A stretch of DNA of 24,652 nucleotides from VGCC01 sp040381195 (GTDB lineage Bacteria > Actinomycetota > Actinomycetes > S36-B12), in contig JBEIHR010000018.1 in assembly GCA_040381195.1 (NCBI GenBank), positions 1 to 24,652 on the forward strand, read 5' to 3'. Positions 6,854 through 14,996 of the stretch are shown here, piece by piece. Every line of letters begins with the position of its first letter. The first letter of the stretch is position 1. The position numbers and the translations under genes are program-made. Under the pieces are notes generated by a model that did not search any database, was not told the DNA's origin, and saw only the letters and a program-made list of their open reading frames with translations.

Positions 6854-8209
6854 ATGAATGCCCCGACCTCATCCGTGCGCGAGGTAGCGCGAATTGCGGT
6901 CCCCGTCAGCATCGAAGCGATTGTGATCCTCGTCCTCAACTTCGTGAATCAGATCATCGTCGGCGCCCTTGGCGTGGTCGCCATCGCCGCCGTTGGCTTC
7001 GCCAACAGCCTCAACTTCATCGTGCTGATCACCGTGAGTGCATTGGGGATCTCCGTCACCATCCTGGTGGCACGTGCCGCCGGAGCGGGTCGCAAGCACG
7101 AGATGGCGACGACAGTCTCTTCCGCCGTGATCGTGGGCGTCGTGGTCTCGGGTGCATTTGCACTCCTCATGGCAATTCGGCCCGAGAGCCTGCTGACGCT
7201 GGTTGGTGCGTCCACCAGCGTCGCGAGCGAGGGGGCGGACTACCTGAAGTACACCGCCATCGCTCTGATCCCCGCGGTGGTGAGTGCGATCCTCAGCGGC
7301 GTACTGCGCGCAACGGGGCGTCCCCGCGTTCCCATGGTGATCACATTCATCACCGCTGCGCTCGGCGCAGGCCTGGCGTGGGCACTCGTCTTCGGATTCG
7401 GCCCCCTCCCCGCACTAGGGGTTCCCGGAGCGGGCATCGCGACCCTGATATCCGCAGCCGTGAAGCTCGCCCTCCTCATCCCCTTCGTGTTCCGCGACAC
7501 CATCGGGTGGGAAACACCCTCACGGCACGACCTTCGCGCTGTACTCGGACCGCTCTTCATCCTCGCGGTGCCGATGGGTCTGACGGAGTTCGTCTGGGCG
7601 AGCGGGACGTTTCTCTACAACGTCGTCTTTCAGCAGCTCGGCGATGACGCACTCGCGGCAGCCCAGATCACAGTGAATCTGGAGGGAGTCTTCATCGTTG
7701 GGGCGATCGGCATCATGACGGCGGCCACGGCACTCATCGGCAAGGCTGTTGGACAAGGTGATGTCGCAGCAGTCGACACCTGGATCGCACTGATTCGCCG
7801 GATCGGCCTCTACACAGGGGTCGCCTTCGGCGCCCTCTTCGCCCTGTCGTCGTTCCTCGTACCCATGTTCTTCCCGAATGCAGGGCCCGAGGTCCTCCGT
7901 CTGGCACTCCTCGGAATCCTGATCAACGCCGCCATCCAGGCGGTCAAGGTCGGCAACATGATCTTCGCCGGAGGCGTGCTGCCCAGTGGCAACGACGTCA
8001 AGGGAGTGCTCATCGGCACCGCGATCTCGGGATTCCTCATCGGCCTCCCGCTGGCGATCATCCTGGGTCTCTTCACTCCGCTCGGCATCATCGGGATCTT
8101 CATCGCCCGGGTGATCGAGGAAGTCGTCAAGTTCCAGTATTTCCGCTATCGCGCAGGGCGCATCGACTGGAACGCCATCGTCGTACAGCAGCGGGCAACC
8201 ACAGGCTGA
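6854..8209 (+). CDS. MATE-family multidrug/metabolite efflux transporter
   Basis: The 451-residue protein has about 12 hydrophobic helices in two similar halves, as expected for MATE exporters coupled to Na+ or H+. Supporting phrases are NFVNQIIVGALG in helix 1, GISVTILVARAAGAG after helix 2, SGVLRATGRPRVPM between helices 5 and 6, and AAQITVNLEGVFI with GIMTAATALIGKAVGQG in the second half. ATG 6854 is chosen because AGGGAG lies five to ten bases upstream and the protein then begins just before helix 1; the open frame extends upstream to 6635 but that part overlaps the divergent decarboxylase. The stop is six bases before the GH125 start, so the two genes are probably cotranscribed. The substrate is unknown; a link to glycan or sugar-conjugate export is only suggested by the neighbour. 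Confidence 0.9.
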   Translation: MNAPTSSVREVARIAVPVSIEAIVILVLNFVNQIIVGALGVVAIAAVGFANSLNFIVLITVSALGISVTILVARAAGAGRKHEMATTVSSAVIVGVVVSGAFALLMAIRPESLLTLVGASTSVASEGADYLKYTAIALIPAVVSAILSGVLRATGRPRVPMVITFITAALGAGLAWALVFGFGPLPALGVPGAGIATLISAAVKLALLIPFVFRDTIGWETPSRHDLRAVLGPLFILAVPMGLTEFVWASGTFLYNVVFQQLGDDALAAAQITVNLEGVFIVGAIGIMTAATALIGKAVGQGDVAAVDTWIALIRRIGLYTGVAFGALFALSSFLVPMFFPNAGPEVLRLALLGILINAAIQAVKVGNMIFAGGVLPSGNDVKGVLIGTAISGFLIGLPLAIILGLFTPLGIIGIFIARVIEEVVKFQYFRYRAGRIDWNAIVVQQRATTG

Positions 8210-8215
8210 TCACCG

Positions 8216-9445
8216 ATGCGCACACCACCCACCGTGACATCTTTCATTGACAGGAACTCACGCAGGCTGGGGGCAGATCGGGCACGCCGCGTAGCGATCG
8301 CATGCACTCGACTCTTCGCTGATGCATCTGTCGCCCTCGATGATGGCACCGTCTTTGTGAGCACCGGTGATATTCCTGCGATGTGGTTGCGCGACTCCAC
8401 GTGGCAGGTGCGCCCACTCCTTGCGATGGAACCCGATGATGAGCTGCTCGGATACCTCGGTGCGGTCAGCATGCGCCAGGCGCGCTACGTGCTCATCGAT
8501 CCCTACGCCAATGCTTTCAACCCGACCCCCAATGACGCGTGTTGGCACCGGGACTTCCCCGATCAGAGCCCCTGGGTCTTCGAGCGCAAGTTCGAGGTCG
8601 ATTCCCTGGCGGCATTCCTCGACCTCGCCATGCGCATCCACCGCGACACCGGATATCGGCGACATCTCGATGACACGTTCTGGCGGGCTGCACGAAGAGC
8701 CATCGACGTCTGCCTCCAGGAGACGCACCATGATCCATCCACGTATCGCTTCGATCGACCGGGTGCCCCCCTCCATGACACCTTGGGCAACGATGGATAC
8801 GGCGCGGCGTGCGCGCCGAACGGGATGGTGTGGTCCGGCTTCCGCCCCAGCGATGATCGCTGCGCGCTCCCCTACCTCACACCAGCCAACGCGCACCTCG
8901 CCATAGTGCTCGAGTGGCTTGCGGATGACCCCGAGTGCCCAGATGCGCTAGCGGCGAGTGCGACCACGATTGCATCTGGTATCCGCACCGCGATTGCTTC
9001 CCTCGCCACTACCTCAGAGGCCCTGCCGTACGAGGTGGACGGCCGTGGGGGTGCGGTCTTCATGGATGAACCCAACATCCCCAACCTGCTCGCGCTGCCT
9101 TATCTCGGGTGGTGCGCACCCGACGATCCTGCCTATCGGGCGACACGTTCCTGGGTGCTCAGCGACGCAAATCCGTACTTCGTGGATGCGGGGGGCTATC
9201 AGGGTCTCTCAAGCGAGCACACCCCACCCGGGTGGATCTGGCCGCTCTCGATCGCCATGCGCGGCCTGACCACCAATGATGACCGGGAACGCACCGAGTG
9301 CCTTGAGTCACTCGAACGCTCGACAGAACTGGCTCAGCATGAATCCTTCGACCCGCTGGATCCGACAAGGTTCACGCGCCCCTGGTTCTCGTGGGCGGAT
9401 ATGACCTACGTGCAGCTGGCGCTACCCCTAGGGACGGATGACTGA
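8216..9445 (+). CDS. GH125 exo-alpha-1,6-mannosidase (DUF1237)
   Basis: The 409 residues match glycoside hydrolase family 125 along the whole length: STGDIPAMWLRDSTWQVRP (49-67), NDACWHRDFPDQSPWVFERKFE, then MVWSGFRPSDD (204-214) with the candidate general acid at Asp213/214, MDEPNIPNLLALPYLG, GWIWPLSIAMRG and HESFDPLD with the candidate base Glu376. The family removes non-reducing alpha-1,6-linked mannose with inversion. There is no signal peptide, so it acts in the cytoplasm, which fits with trimming oligosaccharides imported by the neighbouring ABC transporter. No SD precedes ATG 8216; with the MATE stop six bases upstream, translation may rely on coupling. Its 3' end overlaps the convergent ATPase gene by 18 bases. 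Confidence 0.9.
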   Translation: MRTPPTVTSFIDRNSRRLGADRARRVAIACTRLFADASVALDDGTVFVSTGDIPAMWLRDSTWQVRPLLAMEPDDELLGYLGAVSMRQARYVLIDPYANAFNPTPNDACWHRDFPDQSPWVFERKFEVDSLAAFLDLAMRIHRDTGYRRHLDDTFWRAARRAIDVCLQETHHDPSTYRFDRPGAPLHDTLGNDGYGAACAPNGMVWSGFRPSDDRCALPYLTPANAHLAIVLEWLADDPECPDALAASATTIASGIRTAIASLATTSEALPYEVDGRGGAVFMDEPNIPNLLALPYLGWCAPDDPAYRATRSWVLSDANPYFVDAGGYQGLSSEHTPPGWIWPLSIAMRGLTTNDDRERTECLESLERSTELAQHESFDPLDPTRFTRPWFSWADMTYVQLALPLGTDD

Positions 9446-10609
9446 CCCGGTTGTCGCATCGAAGAACGCCAGCGACTCCGCTGGGACATGCAGGGCGACC
9501 TGCTCCCCCACCCGAACAACGGACTGCACCGGCAGGGTTGCGAGAACCTCGCTGCCCAGACGTGAACCCAGGGACGTGACGTCGTCCTCGGCACCGGCGA
9601 TGCCGCTGCTCAAGAGCTCCTGCGAGACCGGCCGGGCCTCGAGCAGGAAGTGGACCAGAGCGCTGCCGCCGAGTACCTCGACGAGCCTCACCTGCGCCTG
9701 GATCGGCACGGTGCCGGGCGACTCGCTGAGGGAGATCGACTCGGGGCGCGCACCCACGATCACCTCCGCACCGTTCCTGCTGGCGAGCAGCGACGCACTG
9801 GGGAGTCCCGCGGGAAGGGTGATGGTCTGCGTCCCGAAGTGGAGGGACACCTGGCCGCCTTCGCTGCGCACCTGCGCGTGGAAGAGGTTCATCGGGGGCG
9901 TGCCGATGAACCCGGCGACAAAGACGTTTGCCGGGTTCTCGTACAACTCCTGCGGGGATGCCACCTGCTGCAACTTGCCCAGCCGCATGACGGCGACCCG
10001 ATCCCCCATCGTCATCGCCTCGACCTGGTCATGGGTGACGTAGATCGTGGTGACTCCGAGACGGTCCTGGAGTTCGGCGATCTCCGCACGCATCTGCACG
10101 CGCAACTTCGCGTCGAGATTCGAGAGCGGCTCATCCATCAGGTAGAGCTTCGGCTCGCGCACGATGGCACGTCCCATGGCGACGCGCTGTCTCTGCCCGC
10201 CGGAGAGTTGCGCGGGCCGGCGGTCGAGGTACGGAGTGAGGTCGAGCATCTCCGCGGCTGCGTCCACCCGCCTGGTGATCTCGTCCTTATTCATCTTGCG
10301 GACCTTGAGCGCATAACCGATGTTCTGCCGCACCGTCATATGGGGATAGAGCGCGTAGGACTGGAAGACCATCGCGATGTCGCGGCCACGGGGTGGCACG
10401 TTGTTCACAACCGTTCCGTCGATGCTGACCGTCCCCGAGGAGATCTCCTCGAGGCCGGCGACCATGCGCAACGCAGTGGTCTTCCCGCAGCCGGACGGGC
10501 CCACGAGGACGAGGAATTCACCGTCGGAGACGTCAATCGAGAAGTCGTCGACGGCCGTGGTTCCGTTCGGGAACAGTTTCGTCAGGTTTTGCAAGGACAC
10601 GCGTGCCAT
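9428..10609 (-). CDS. Sugar ABC importer ATPase (MsmK/UgpC/MalK type)
   Basis: The 393-residue nucleotide-binding subunit has Walker A GPSGCGKT (38-45), a Q-loop at Gln83, signature LSGGQ (135-139), Walker B LYLMDEP with Glu160, D-loop SNLDAK and the switch His193. Residues about 240-393 form the OB-fold/TOBE regulatory domain typical of carbohydrate importers, with VGARPESI. It would power import through the two permeases encoded just upstream. Its ATG overlaps the stop of the upstream permease (TGATG on the minus strand), so it is the last gene of a coupled operon. MsmK/UgpC-type ATPases often serve several sugar importers. The 3' end overlaps GH125, tail to tail. Confidence 0.95.
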   Translation of the reverse strand: MARVSLQNLTKLFPNGTTAVDDFSIDVSDGEFLVLVGPSGCGKTTALRMVAGLEEISSGTVSIDGTVVNNVPPRGRDIAMVFQSYALYPHMTVRQNIGYALKVRKMNKDEITRRVDAAAEMLDLTPYLDRRPAQLSGGQRQRVAMGRAIVREPKLYLMDEPLSNLDAKLRVQMRAEIAELQDRLGVTTIYVTHDQVEAMTMGDRVAVMRLGKLQQVASPQELYENPANVFVAGFIGTPPMNLFHAQVRSEGGQVSLHFGTQTITLPAGLPSASLLASRNGAEVIVGARPESISLSESPGTVPIQAQVRLVEVLGGSALVHFLLEARPVSQELLSSGIAGAEDDVTSLGSRLGSEVLATLPVQSVVRVGEQVALHVPAESLAFFDATTGSVIRP

Positions 10610-11508
10610 CAGCCTTTAACCGCCCCTCGGGAGAGTCCACTTACGAGATAACGTTGCGCAGACATGAAAACGATGAGCGCCGGTATGGTCACCAAGACCG
10701 CAGCCGCACTCAGGCGCTCCCATGACTGATCGAACTGGAAGATATAGGTGCGCAAACCCAGGGGGAGCGTGAACAGCTCGGGAGACAACAGGATGACGTT
10801 GGCGAACGCCACCTCGTTCCAGGCCGTGATGAAGGTATAGAAGGCGGTCACGGCGAGGCCGGGAAGTGACAGCGGCAGGATCAGGCGCCAGAAGGTCCCG
10901 AAGGGGGTCATGCCGTCCATAAGTCCGGACTCGTCGATCGCAATCGGAATCGTGTCGAAGTAGCCCTTGAGCATCCAGGTGCAGAACGGCACGGCGATCG
11001 TGGAGTATGCGAAGAGCAGGCCCACTCGGCTATCGAGCATCGTGAAACCGAAGATCGGGAACTTCACGAGCATCGCGTAGATCGGCACCATCAGGATTGC
11101 GGCCGGGAACATCTGCGTGATGAGGAAACTGTTGAGGGCTGACCGGTACCCCGGGAACTTGTAGCGCGAGAGTGCGTATCCGGCCGTTGCGGAAAGGAAC
11201 AGGCCCACCACCGTGGTGACCGCAGCAGCGATGAGCGAGTTGCCGAACCACGTGAGGAACTCGCCGTCGTTGTCGGTGAGAACCTTGCGATAGGGCTCGA
11301 GGGTCCACTGCTGCGGAAGGATCTCCAGGCCGCGTGCCGACGTGATCTCATTTTCCGACTTGAACGAATTGAAGAAGGTGATGATCGCTGGCAGCAGGGC
11401 GAAGAGCGTCATGAAGATGAGGAAGCCGTGCAGGGCGATGGAGGAGGGAATCGGGCGCTTGCGACCCTTGCCCGCAACCGACGCCGTCTCCCGATGCGTG
11501 GTACTCAC
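10609..11508 (-). CDS. Sugar ABC importer permease, MalG-type
   Basis: The 299-residue inner-membrane permease has six predicted helices. The cytoplasmic EAA loop that docks on the ATPase is visible as IDESGLMDGMTPFGTFWRLI followed by LPLSLPG. The first helix (ALHGFLIFMTLFALLPAII) and the substrate-side start SFKSENEI are typical of MalG-like subunits. GTG 11508 is chosen because it overlaps the TGA of the upstream permease (GTGA) with GAGGAG eight to thirteen bases before it; longer in-frame extensions to 11721 run inside that gene. It pairs with the MalF-type permease to form the pore. Confidence 0.92.
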   Translation of the reverse strand: MSTTHRETASVAGKGRKRPIPSSIALHGFLIFMTLFALLPAIITFFNSFKSENEITSARGLEILPQQWTLEPYRKVLTDNDGEFLTWFGNSLIAAAVTTVVGLFLSATAGYALSRYKFPGYRSALNSFLITQMFPAAILMVPIYAMLVKFPIFGFTMLDSRVGLLFAYSTIAVPFCTWMLKGYFDTIPIAIDESGLMDGMTPFGTFWRLILPLSLPGLAVTAFYTFITAWNEVAFANVILLSPELFTLPLGLRTYIFQFDQSWERLSAAAVLVTIPALIVFMSAQRYLVSGLSRGAVKG

Positions 11509-12533
11509 CAGGTCTCCTCCCCCATCTTTCGGACCGTGCGCCGGTAGAAACTGGCGAACACGATGAGAATTGACAGGATGATCACGCCGTAGGCCGTGCC
11601 CACCCCATACAGCCGGTAGTCGAATGCGTTGGTGTACGCCCAGGTGGTGAGGATCTGCGTGGACGTACCCGGACCACCTCCGGTGACCAGGTAGATGACG
11701 GCGAAAACGTTGAAGGTCCAAATGAGACCCAACAGGATCACCGTGGCCGACACCGGCCGCAGGCCCGGGAGGGTCACATCGCGGAAGCGCTGCCAGGCGT
11801 TGGCCCCATCCACTTCCGCAGCTTCGATCTGCTCCGGGTCGATGGCCTGGAGGCCACCGAGGAGCGCGACGATCATGAAGGGGAACCCGAGCCAGATGTT
11901 CACGAGGATCACGGAGAACTTCGCCCAGGTGTCATCACCGAGGAAAGCGGGTGGCGACTCCACACCCAGTGTGACGAGCAACTCTGACAGGAACCCGTAG
12001 GGAGAGTTGAACATGAAGCGCCATGCGAAGGCGGAGACGAAAACCGGCATCGCCCACGGGACGAGCAGCAGGATCCGGTACCCGGTGCGGAAACGGACCT
12101 TGCGATTGAGCGCCATTGCGAGCGCAAGACCGAGGACGTAGTGGAAGAAGACGCACGTGATCGTCCAGATGAGGGTGAAGATCAGGACATCCCGGAATTC
12201 CTGACTCTGCAGGATCTGGATGTAGTTCTCGAATCCCACGAATAGGTAGGAGTCCTCCATGAACACGTTCAGGGAGTTGAACTGATCGGCATTGGTGAAG
12301 GAGTAGATGATGGCCTGGATCAGGGGGTAGAGGACCAGGACGAGCATCGCCACGAACACCGGAGTGATCAGCGCGTAGGCGTACCACCATCGGGCCCAGC
12401 CATTGCGAATGCGCGTGGTAAGCGAATCACCCGGAAGCTGCGGCTTCTCATAGCCGGTTGGTTCGTCGATGGTGTGCGACTTCGGCGGCGTGGCACTCAG
12501 GCTCGGTGCACCCGGTGGCAGTTCAACACTCAT
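11505..12533 (-). CDS. Sugar ABC importer permease, MalF-type
   Basis: The 342-residue permease has a long cytoplasmic N-terminus (about 60 residues, rich in Pro and Ser), then helix 1 (WYAYALITPVFVAMLVLVLYP), a periplasmic stretch, and the EAA loop IEAAEVDGANAWQRFRDV followed by TLPGLRP. About six helices are expected. ATG 12533 follows only a weak GGGG site about 13 bases upstream, consistent with lower translation than the binding protein. The frame continues to 12614 but that region contains the intercistronic hairpin and is non-coding. Transcribed after the binding-protein gene and overlapping the next permease by four bases. Confidence 0.92.
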   Translation of the reverse strand: MSVELPPGAPSLSATPPKSHTIDEPTGYEKPQLPGDSLTTRIRNGWARWWYAYALITPVFVAMLVLVLYPLIQAIIYSFTNADQFNSLNVFMEDSYLFVGFENYIQILQSQEFRDVLIFTLIWTITCVFFHYVLGLALAMALNRKVRFRTGYRILLLVPWAMPVFVSAFAWRFMFNSPYGFLSELLVTLGVESPPAFLGDDTWAKFSVILVNIWLGFPFMIVALLGGLQAIDPEQIEAAEVDGANAWQRFRDVTLPGLRPVSATVILLGLIWTFNVFAVIYLVTGGGPGTSTQILTTWAYTNAFDYRLYGVGTAYGVIILSILIVFASFYRRTVRKMGEETW

Positions 12534-12579
12534 AGTCGACGTACATCCCCTGTGCGGGCTCGTGGTTCCTGGAGGTAGT

Positions 12580-12615
12580 CGTGGGGCCCCATCCCACAGA
12601 GGACGGGGCCCCACG
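12580..12615 (-). terminator. Intercistronic hairpin after the binding-protein gene
   Basis: CGTGGGGCCCC (12580-12590) and its exact complement (12605-12615) form an 11-bp stem with a 14-base loop, beginning 15 bases after the binding-protein stop codon. There is no U-run, so it is probably a partial terminator or an mRNA 3'-end protector that lets binding protein be made in excess over permeases, as known for other MalE-type operons. Confidence 0.65.
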
Positions 12616-12630
12616 GGCTACCGCATGAGA

Positions 12631-13890
12631 TTACTTGACAATCGTGTAGCTACCGAACAACTTGTTCTTCCACTCGTTGGCAACAGCATCCAGCGCAGCC
12701 TGGGCGGAGGACTTGCCGCTCAGGTAGTTCTGGACCTGCGGGCCGAACGCGGTGTAGATCTGACCACCCTGCGGCACGACCGGACGGGCCGTGGCCACGC
12801 GCATCTGCGGCAGGAACGCCGTGATCAGCGGGTTGGCCTTGACCGCGGCCGAGTTGTACGACGCGGTGAGAGCCGGCAGAAGGTTGTTCTTGACTGCGAA
12901 CGCCTCGTTCGCCTGCGGGCCTGCCAAGTAGAGCATGAGCTTCTCGGCAGCAGCAGCGTTCTTGGAGTTCTTCGCGATGACCCAGCCGTTGCCACCGACG
13001 GGAGATCCCTGGCCACCGGGGCCTGCCGGGATGACACCGACGCCGAGCTTGGACTTGTCGTTGTTGAACGCCTTGCCGCTCAGAACATCAGCGGTCGACC
13101 ACGGACCGTTGACGATCATGGCGACCTCGCCGTTCTTGAACGCGGTCATCGAGTTGCCGTAGTCGTTGGCGAAGTCCTTGTTCGGGACCGCACACTTGCT
13201 CGAGAACAGCGACTTGTAGGCCTCGAGACCCGCCACCGACTTCTTGTCGGCGATGAGGATCTGCTTCTTGGCCGGATCGATGAGCCCGCCGCCGTAGCCC
13301 CAGACCCACGGCTGCACCCAGTACGCGTCGCCGCGCAGGAAGATGCCGTTGGCGTTCGGGAACTTGGCCTCACACACCGACTGGAGTTCCGCGAGCGACG
13401 TCGGGAACGTCGTGATTCCAGCCTTGGCGAACAGGTCCTTGTTGTAGAGCACCGCGAGAGCGTCGGGAGCATTGGGCAGGCCCCAGACCTTGTTCGCGTA
13501 CTGGTAGTAGGCGATTGCGCCAGGCAGGTACTGCTTGAGCACCGATGCCGGGACGACCTTGGACACATCGCGCAGGTATCCCTTCGACGCCCACAGGGCG
13601 ACGTCGGCGATCTCGGCACGCATAACGTCCGGAGCCTTGCCGGCCTGCACCGCGGCGCTGAACTTCGCGTCGCGATCACCGAACGGCACGGAGACAACCT
13701 TCACCTTGACACCGGGGTTCGCCTTCTCGAATCCGGCGACCACGGTCTTCAGGGTCGGGGTCTCACTGTCATTTGTTGTCGTCCACAGCGTGAGTTCCGT
13801 CGCAGCGCTGGCGGGCGGCACCATGCCGATACCGACAGCACCCGCAACGAGGGCCGCGAGGCCCACGCGGACGAGGCGTGTTGTCTTCAT
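12631..13890 (-). CDS. MalE-type sugar-binding protein of the ABC importer
   Basis: The 419-residue extracytoplasmic solute-binding protein has a signal peptide (MKTTRLVRVG, hydrophobic residues 9-24) ending PPASA, then TELTLWTTTNDSETPTL, the usual start of family 1 sugar-binding proteins. FEKANPGVKVKVVSVPFGD, APDVMRAEIADVALWASKG, GLPNAPDALAVLYNKDLFAKAG and MIVNGPW are standard lobe phrases. Aromatic residues (YWVQPWVWGYGGG) probably line the sugar site. There is no lipobox cysteine at the cleavage site, so it is not predicted to be a lipoprotein; the two cysteines (in VCEAKF and SKCAVP) could form a disulfide. AAGGAG lies ten bases before ATG. It heads the importer operon, preceded by operator-like sequences. 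Ligand inferred, not shown: mannosides, from the GH125 neighbour. Confidence 0.93.
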   Translation of the reverse strand: MKTTRLVRVGLAALVAGAVGIGMVPPASAATELTLWTTTNDSETPTLKTVVAGFEKANPGVKVKVVSVPFGDRDAKFSAAVQAGKAPDVMRAEIADVALWASKGYLRDVSKVVPASVLKQYLPGAIAYYQYANKVWGLPNAPDALAVLYNKDLFAKAGITTFPTSLAELQSVCEAKFPNANGIFLRGDAYWVQPWVWGYGGGLIDPAKKQILIADKKSVAGLEAYKSLFSSKCAVPNKDFANDYGNSMTAFKNGEVAMIVNGPWSTADVLSGKAFNNDKSKLGVGVIPAGPGGQGSPVGGNGWVIAKNSKNAAAAEKLMLYLAGPQANEAFAVKNNLLPALTASYNSAAVKANPLITAFLPQMRVATARPVVPQGGQIYTAFGPQVQNYLSGKSSAQAALDAVANEWKNKLFGSYTIVK

Positions 13891-13965
13891 CTAGTTAGGA
13901 CTCCTTGAACAGGTGGTGGGTATACCGAGCCCCGGCCCCCGAAGGCTGTGGCCCATGTGTCGGGA

Positions 13966-13995
13966 ATTGTTGTCCCTCTGTTCATGTTCTGGCAA
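13966..13995 (-). promoter_or_regulatory. Candidate promoter of the sugar importer operon
   Basis: On the minus strand TTGCCA (13995-13990) and AACAAT (13971-13966) are 18 bases apart, giving a start near 13959 and a leader of about 70 bases. The -35 overlaps a LacI-type operator. The -10 matches consensus at four of six positions. Confidence 0.45.
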
Positions 13996-14004
13996 GCGTT
14001 TTCA
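13991..14004. promoter_or_regulatory. LacI-family operator-like site
   Basis: GGCAAGCGTTTTCA matches the LacI/CcpA-type consensus TGNAANCGNTTNCA at all fixed positions except the first. The central CG and flanking AA/TT are present. It overlaps the candidate -35 of the importer operon, a position for repression. No LacI-family gene lies in the window, so the regulator would be encoded elsewhere. Confidence 0.55.
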
Positions 14005-14024
14005 TGACGCCCGTCACCTGAAAC

Positions 14025-14121
14025 TTCGTTGCAACGAACACTCTCGTTGCAAAGGACTTACTACACGTGGCTCGAGGACACTTCGTTGCAGATTGTTGAC
14101 ACCATGTAAGCGTTGCCAACG
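14025..14121. repeat. Cluster of CGTTGCAA repeats including a perfect palindrome
   Basis: TTCGTTGCAACGAA at 14025-14038 is a perfect 14-bp palindrome. Its half CGTTGCAA recurs at 14045-14052, CGTTGCA at 14084-14090 (within TTCGTTGCA), and CGTTGCCAACG at 14111-14121 is a near-palindromic variant. They sit 65-160 bases upstream of the candidate importer transcription start. Four copies in under 100 bases look like binding sites for a dimeric regulator of the LacI or ROK type. Confidence 0.55.
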
Positions 14122-14151
14122 ACAGCCGGAGCCTGCACCCTCCCCACGGAC

Positions 14152-14946
14152 CTAGAGGCCGAGGGTCTTCTTCATGCGTCCTGCCACCGTGAGGATGGCC
14201 CGCGTCGGGGCCAGGCGGGAGAGCCGGTCGAGCATGCGGGCGTCGCCACCGATCAGGACACGGGCGTCGCCCCGGGCGATGGCCTCCACGATCTGGCGCC
14301 CGGCGTCCGGGGCTGTCGTGAACCTCGGCTGGACACCCGCGGGCATCGCGGGGGCGGCAACCCCGGAGTTCTCGGTGATCTGTGTCCCGACCGCTCCCGG
14401 GAAGACCTCGGTCACGGTGACACGCGTTCCCCGCAGCTCGGCGAACAAACACTCGGTGAGCAGTTTCACCGCAGCCTTGCTCGCCCCGTACGCACCCTGA
14501 CCGGGGACGGGCACGAGAGCCCCCATACTCGAGACGTTCACGACGCTCGCCTCGGGGCGCGTCAGTAAGTGGGGCAGGAACGCCTTGTCGACATACAGCG
14601 TGCCCCAGAAATTGACCGCCATCACGCGCTCGATCTCATCAATGGCCAGGTCCGTGATCGGGACGAAGCGCTGGATGATTCCCGCCACGTTGACCACGCC
14701 ATCGACCTGCCCGAGGTCGGCGATGACGCGCTCCGGGAGCGCCTCGACCGCACCACGATCCGTGATGTCTACGTCGTAGGTCACCACGCGAGCGGGCAAC
14801 GCCAGGCGTGCCGTCTCATCGAGGAACTCCCGACGTCGATCGACGGCGGCGACGCGTGCACCCCGTCGGATCAGCTCGAGGACGACCTCACGCCCTATTC
14901 CGTTACCGCCGCCCGTGACGACGAACACCTGCCCAGCGATACGCAT
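14152..14946 (-). CDS. Short-chain dehydrogenase/reductase (SDR)
   Basis: The classical SDR of 264 residues has cofactor motif TGGGNGIG near the N-terminus, NVAG after strand 4, the catalytic Ser in VNVSSMGA and the YGASK active site (Tyr, Lys), followed by FPGAVGTQITENSG. The acidic residue after strand 2 (AAVDRR) has arginines next to it, so NAD versus NADP preference is unclear. It should oxidise or reduce an alcohol/carbonyl group of unknown substrate. ATG 14946 is preferred because GGGGGTG lies close upstream and the Rossmann fold then starts normally; ATG 14970 adds eight residues. It lies 50 bases after the aldo/keto reductase gene, same strand, so the two probably form an operon. The C-terminus ends GRMKKTLGL. 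Confidence 0.88.
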   Translation of the reverse strand: MRIAGQVFVVTGGGNGIGREVVLELIRRGARVAAVDRRREFLDETARLALPARVVTYDVDITDRGAVEALPERVIADLGQVDGVVNVAGIIQRFVPITDLAIDEIERVMAVNFWGTLYVDKAFLPHLLTRPEASVVNVSSMGALVPVPGQGAYGASKAAVKLLTECLFAELRGTRVTVTEVFPGAVGTQITENSGVAAPAMPAGVQPRFTTAPDAGRQIVEAIARGDARVLIGGDARMLDRLSRLAPTRAILTVAGRMKKTLGL

Positions 14947-14996
14947 GCCCACCCCCGGATTGTCCGCCATACGCGGGGTCGGATGCGCGGTGAGAA

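Noticed and set aside
9650..10651. 333-codon open frame on the plus strand
   Set aside because: Antisense to the ABC ATPase, whose Walker and signature motifs are complete.
12469..13908. 479-codon open frame on the plus strand
   Set aside because: Antisense to the sugar-binding protein gene, which has a signal peptide, SD and full family match; the frame has low-complexity Arg/Val/Asp composition.
14096..14101. TTGACA, a perfect -35 hexamer on the plus strand
   Set aside because: It points toward genes on the opposite strand, with no -10 at 16-18 bases and no plus-strand gene downstream before 15992.
14025..14121. CRISPR-like repeat array
   Set aside because: The repeats are only 7-14 bases with irregular spacing and lie in a promoter region; they fit with regulator binding sites.
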